The position numbers and the translations under genes were made by a program. From contig JBKJKJ010000101.1 of assembly GCA_046597455.1 (NCBI GenBank), forward strand, positions 1-16,096: a stretch of DNA of 16,096 nucleotides, in the 5' to 3' direction. The notes beneath the pieces were generated by a model that was not told where the DNA came from, did no database searches, and worked only from the letters and a program-made list of their open reading frames with translations. Below are positions 14,379 through 16,096 of the stretch, piece by piece. Position 1 is the stretch's first letter; every line of letters begins with the position of its first letter. The DNA is from JAQGMV01 sp046597455. Its GTDB lineage: Bacteria > Pseudomonadota > Gammaproteobacteria > Burkholderiales > SG8-41.

Positions 14379-15815
14379 TCAGCGCGGCAGTTCGGAGCAG
14401 CCCATCAGGAATTCATCGACGGCGCGTGCGCACTGCCGCCCTTCCCTGATTGCCCACACCACCAGCGACTGGCCGCGACGCATGTCGCCCGCGGTGAAGA
14501 CCTTGGGCAGCGAGGTGCGATAGTTTTCGGTATCGGCCGCGACATTGCCGCGCGGGTCTTTGCCGACGCCGAGCTGCTCGAGCAGACCCGTTTGCACCGG
14601 GCCGAGAAAACCCATGGCGAGCAGCACCAGATCCGCTTTCATTTCGAACTCGGTTCCCGGGACTTCGCGCATCATCATCTGGCCATTCGCATCGCGCTGC
14701 CACTCCACGCGCGCAGCGATCAGTTTCTCGACTTTACCGTCACGGCCTTCGAAGCGCTTGGTCGCGACCGCCCAGTCCCGGCTGCAGCCCTCTTCGTGGG
14801 AACTCGAGCTGCGCAGTTTGACCGGCCAATACGGCCACACCAGGGGTTTGTTCTCCTGTTGCGGAGGCTGCGGCAGCAGCTCGAACTGCGTCACCGATTT
14901 CGCGCCGTGCCGGTTCGATGTGCCGACGCAGTCCGACCCGGTATCGCCGCCGCCGATCACCACGACCTGCTTGTCCGTCGCGAGAATCTGGTTCGGCACC
15001 GCATCCCCTGCGACGACCTGATTTTGCTGCGGCAGAAAATCCATTGCGAAATGAATGCCGTCGAGATCGCGCCCGGGAACCGGCAGATCGCGCGGGAGCT
15101 CCGCGCCGCCAGCAAGTACTACGGCGTCGAACTCGGCGGCGAGTTGCTTCGCGTCCACGTTGACGCCGACGTTCTGATTCACACGAAATTCGACGCCTTC
15201 CGCGGCCATCTGCTCCATGCGCCGATCGATGTAATGCTTCTCCATCTTGAAGTCGGGAATGCCATAACGCAGCAGCCCGCCGATGCGGTCGGTTTTTTCG
15301 AGCACGACGACGGCGTGACCCGCGCGCGCCAACTGTTGCGCACACGCGAGCCCCGCAGGCCCCGAGCCGATGACCGCGACGCGCCGACCGCTCTTGCGCT
15401 CTGGCGGCCGGGGCTCGATCCAGCCCATTTCATACGCCTTGTCGGCGATTGCGTGCTCGATCGATTTGATGCCCACGGGGTCATTGTTGATATTCAGGAC
15501 GCACGCCGCCTCGCACGGCGCCGGGCACACGCGACCCGTGAACTCGGGAAAATTGTTGGTCGAGTGCAGGGTCTCGATGGCGCGTTTCCAGTCCTGCCGG
15601 TAGACCAGATCGTTCCAGTCCGGAATGATATTGTTGACAGGGCAGCCGCTCATGCAGAACGGCGTGCCGCAGTCCATACAGCGTGCGCCCTGCACACCGG
15701 CTTGTTCATCAGGCAGGCGCGCAATGAATTCGCGCCAGTGCCTCAGGCGCTCCTGTGGCGGCTCGTACGATTCCGGCAGCCGCTCGAATTCCATGAATCC
15801 CGTGATCTTGCCCAT
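14379..15815 (-). CDS. gltD: Glutamate synthase (NADPH) small subunit
   Basis: Small subunit of GOGAT, which takes electrons from NADPH through FAD and iron-sulfur clusters to the large subunit for making glutamate from 2-oxoglutarate and glutamine. It is 478 residues (E. coli 472). The N-terminal cysteines that bind 4Fe-4S clusters are C46, C49, C54 and C58 (CMDCGTPFCMSGCP) and C97, C101 and C105 (CPAPCEAAC). The FAD motif GSGPAG is at 150-155 and the NADPH motif GGGDTGSD at 288-295. A second FAD contact, FTAGDMRRGQSLVVWAI, is near the end. It follows gltB after 100 bp and runs into hemE. The ATG at 15815 gives the family N-terminus MGKITGFMEFER. Confidence 0.97.
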   Translation of the reverse strand: MGKITGFMEFERLPESYEPPQERLRHWREFIARLPDEQAGVQGARCMDCGTPFCMSGCPVNNIIPDWNDLVYRQDWKRAIETLHSTNNFPEFTGRVCPAPCEAACVLNINNDPVGIKSIEHAIADKAYEMGWIEPRPPERKSGRRVAVIGSGPAGLACAQQLARAGHAVVVLEKTDRIGGLLRYGIPDFKMEKHYIDRRMEQMAAEGVEFRVNQNVGVNVDAKQLAAEFDAVVLAGGAELPRDLPVPGRDLDGIHFAMDFLPQQNQVVAGDAVPNQILATDKQVVVIGGGDTGSDCVGTSNRHGAKSVTQFELLPQPPQQENKPLVWPYWPVKLRSSSSHEEGCSRDWAVATKRFEGRDGKVEKLIAARVEWQRDANGQMMMREVPGTEFEMKADLVLLAMGFLGPVQTGLLEQLGVGKDPRGNVAADTENYRTSLPKVFTAGDMRRGQSLVVWAIREGRQCARAVDEFLMGCSELPR

Positions 15816-15829
15816 ATCGGTCTACTCTA

Positions 15830-15850
15830 GTGAAACGTGAAAAGTGAAAC
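15830..15850. repeat. Three tandem 7-bp repeats upstream of gltD
   Basis: GTGAAAC, GTGAAAA, GTGAAAC stand head to tail on the + strand (GTTTCAC TTTTCAC GTTTCAC on the - strand), ending 14 nt before the gltD start. Only one base differs in the middle unit. It is AT-rich against a very GC-rich spacer. It may be a regulator site, a simple-sequence tract, or a leader element. Confidence 0.7.
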
Positions 15851-15884
15851 GCCCGCGCGGATCCGCCCGGCGCGGACATGCAAG

Positions 15885-15903
15885 ACGCGCGAGCGCCGCG
15901 CGT
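15885..15903. other. GC-rich hairpin between gltB and gltD
   Basis: ACGCGCG (15885-15891) pairs with CGCGCGT (15897-15903) around a 5-nt loop, 12 nt after the gltB stop. No T run follows on the - strand, so it is not a classical terminator. It could stabilise the gltB mRNA end or reduce read-through into gltD. The neighbouring GCGGATCCGC is a 10-bp palindrome at about 15857-15866. Confidence 0.3.
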
Positions 15904-15915
15904 GCTGCGCGCAGG

Positions 15916-16096
15916 TCAGGCCGCGATTCTCTTGTGCTTCGCCGCGACTTCGGCGAGAGCCCGGCGATATTCTTTCGGGAAAACCTTGACGAAGCGCGTC
16001 CGGTACTGCGGCCACCCGTCGAGCATCTGTCGCGCGCGGGCGCTGCCGGTGCTGCGGGCGTGCTGCTCGATCAGTCGGCGCAGCAGCACCTCGTCG
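15916..16096 (-). CDS. gltB: Glutamate synthase (NADPH) large subunit, C-terminal end only
   Basis: The last 59 codons of a gene that continues beyond the window edge. The peptide starts DEVLLRRLIEQHARSTGS and ends in KHKRIAA. The segments ARQMLDGWPQYRTRFVKVFP and KEYRRAL match the C-terminus of the large GOGAT subunit, which carries the glutaminase and synthase sites. The position directly upstream of gltD on the same strand supports this. The stop codon is the complement of TCA at 15916-15918. Too little is present to judge the catalytic parts. Confidence 0.93.
   Translation of the reverse strand, partial: DEVLLRRLIEQHARSTGSARARQMLDGWPQYRTRFVKVFPKEYRRALAEVAAKHKRIAA

Noticed and set aside
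14298..15830. 510-codon open frame on the + strand opposite gltD and the start of hemE
   Set aside because: It is antisense to an unmistakable gltD, has no family motif or sensible start, and has the composition expected from the mirror of GC-rich codons.

Overview
This is a high-GC chromosomal window with the gene order and protein signatures of a betaproteobacterium. The pointers are a betaproteobacterial-type ArgS (HVGHGRG and MSTRSG loops), a SPOR protein with a FDFYKILPG segment directly downstream of argS, CPHC-type DsbA proteins, and the ATP-synthase / glmUS / argS / priA / hemE / gltBD neighbourhood. The exact genus cannot be fixed from the sequence alone. It is core rather than accessory DNA: I see no insertion sequence, prophage, CRISPR array, tRNA or rRNA.

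Layout. On the + strand are the 3' part of atpD and all of atpC (end of the F1Fo ATP synthase operon, closed by a good intrinsic terminator), then glpD (glycerol-3-phosphate dehydrogenase), glmU and glmS (UDP-GlcNAc precursor synthesis). Everything after about 6.1 kb is on the - strand and converges on glmS. Read in its direction of transcription it is gltB (3' end only), gltD, hemE, a 343-bp non-coding gap, priA, a 140-170 bp gap, argS, a SPOR-domain membrane protein, two tandem dsbA genes, and a short-chain dehydrogenase.

How the genes fit together. glmS and glmU make UDP-N-acetylglucosamine for peptidoglycan and LPS. gltB and gltD form glutamate synthase, and hemE is nearly fused to gltD (1-2 nt between them). 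priA restarts stalled replication forks. The argS, SPOR, dsbA, dsbA, SDR series looks like one operon combining tRNA charging with envelope and periplasm functions.

Most interesting points. (1) glpD has no ATG, GTG or TTG upstream of its FAD-binding motif; the best start is an ACG with a well-placed GGGAG ribosome-binding site. (2) The hemE-priA gap holds two exact TTATNCACA DnaA boxes, a near-consensus IHF site, AT-rich tracts and three copies of an AAGGCCTTG-type palindrome, which is origin-like or DnaA-control-like architecture beside a primosome gene. (3) Two tandem, divergent dsbA genes. (4) glmU has no Shine-Dalgarno but has an extended -10-like element just upstream, suggesting leaderless transcription. 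No wholly new multi-gene system is evident.
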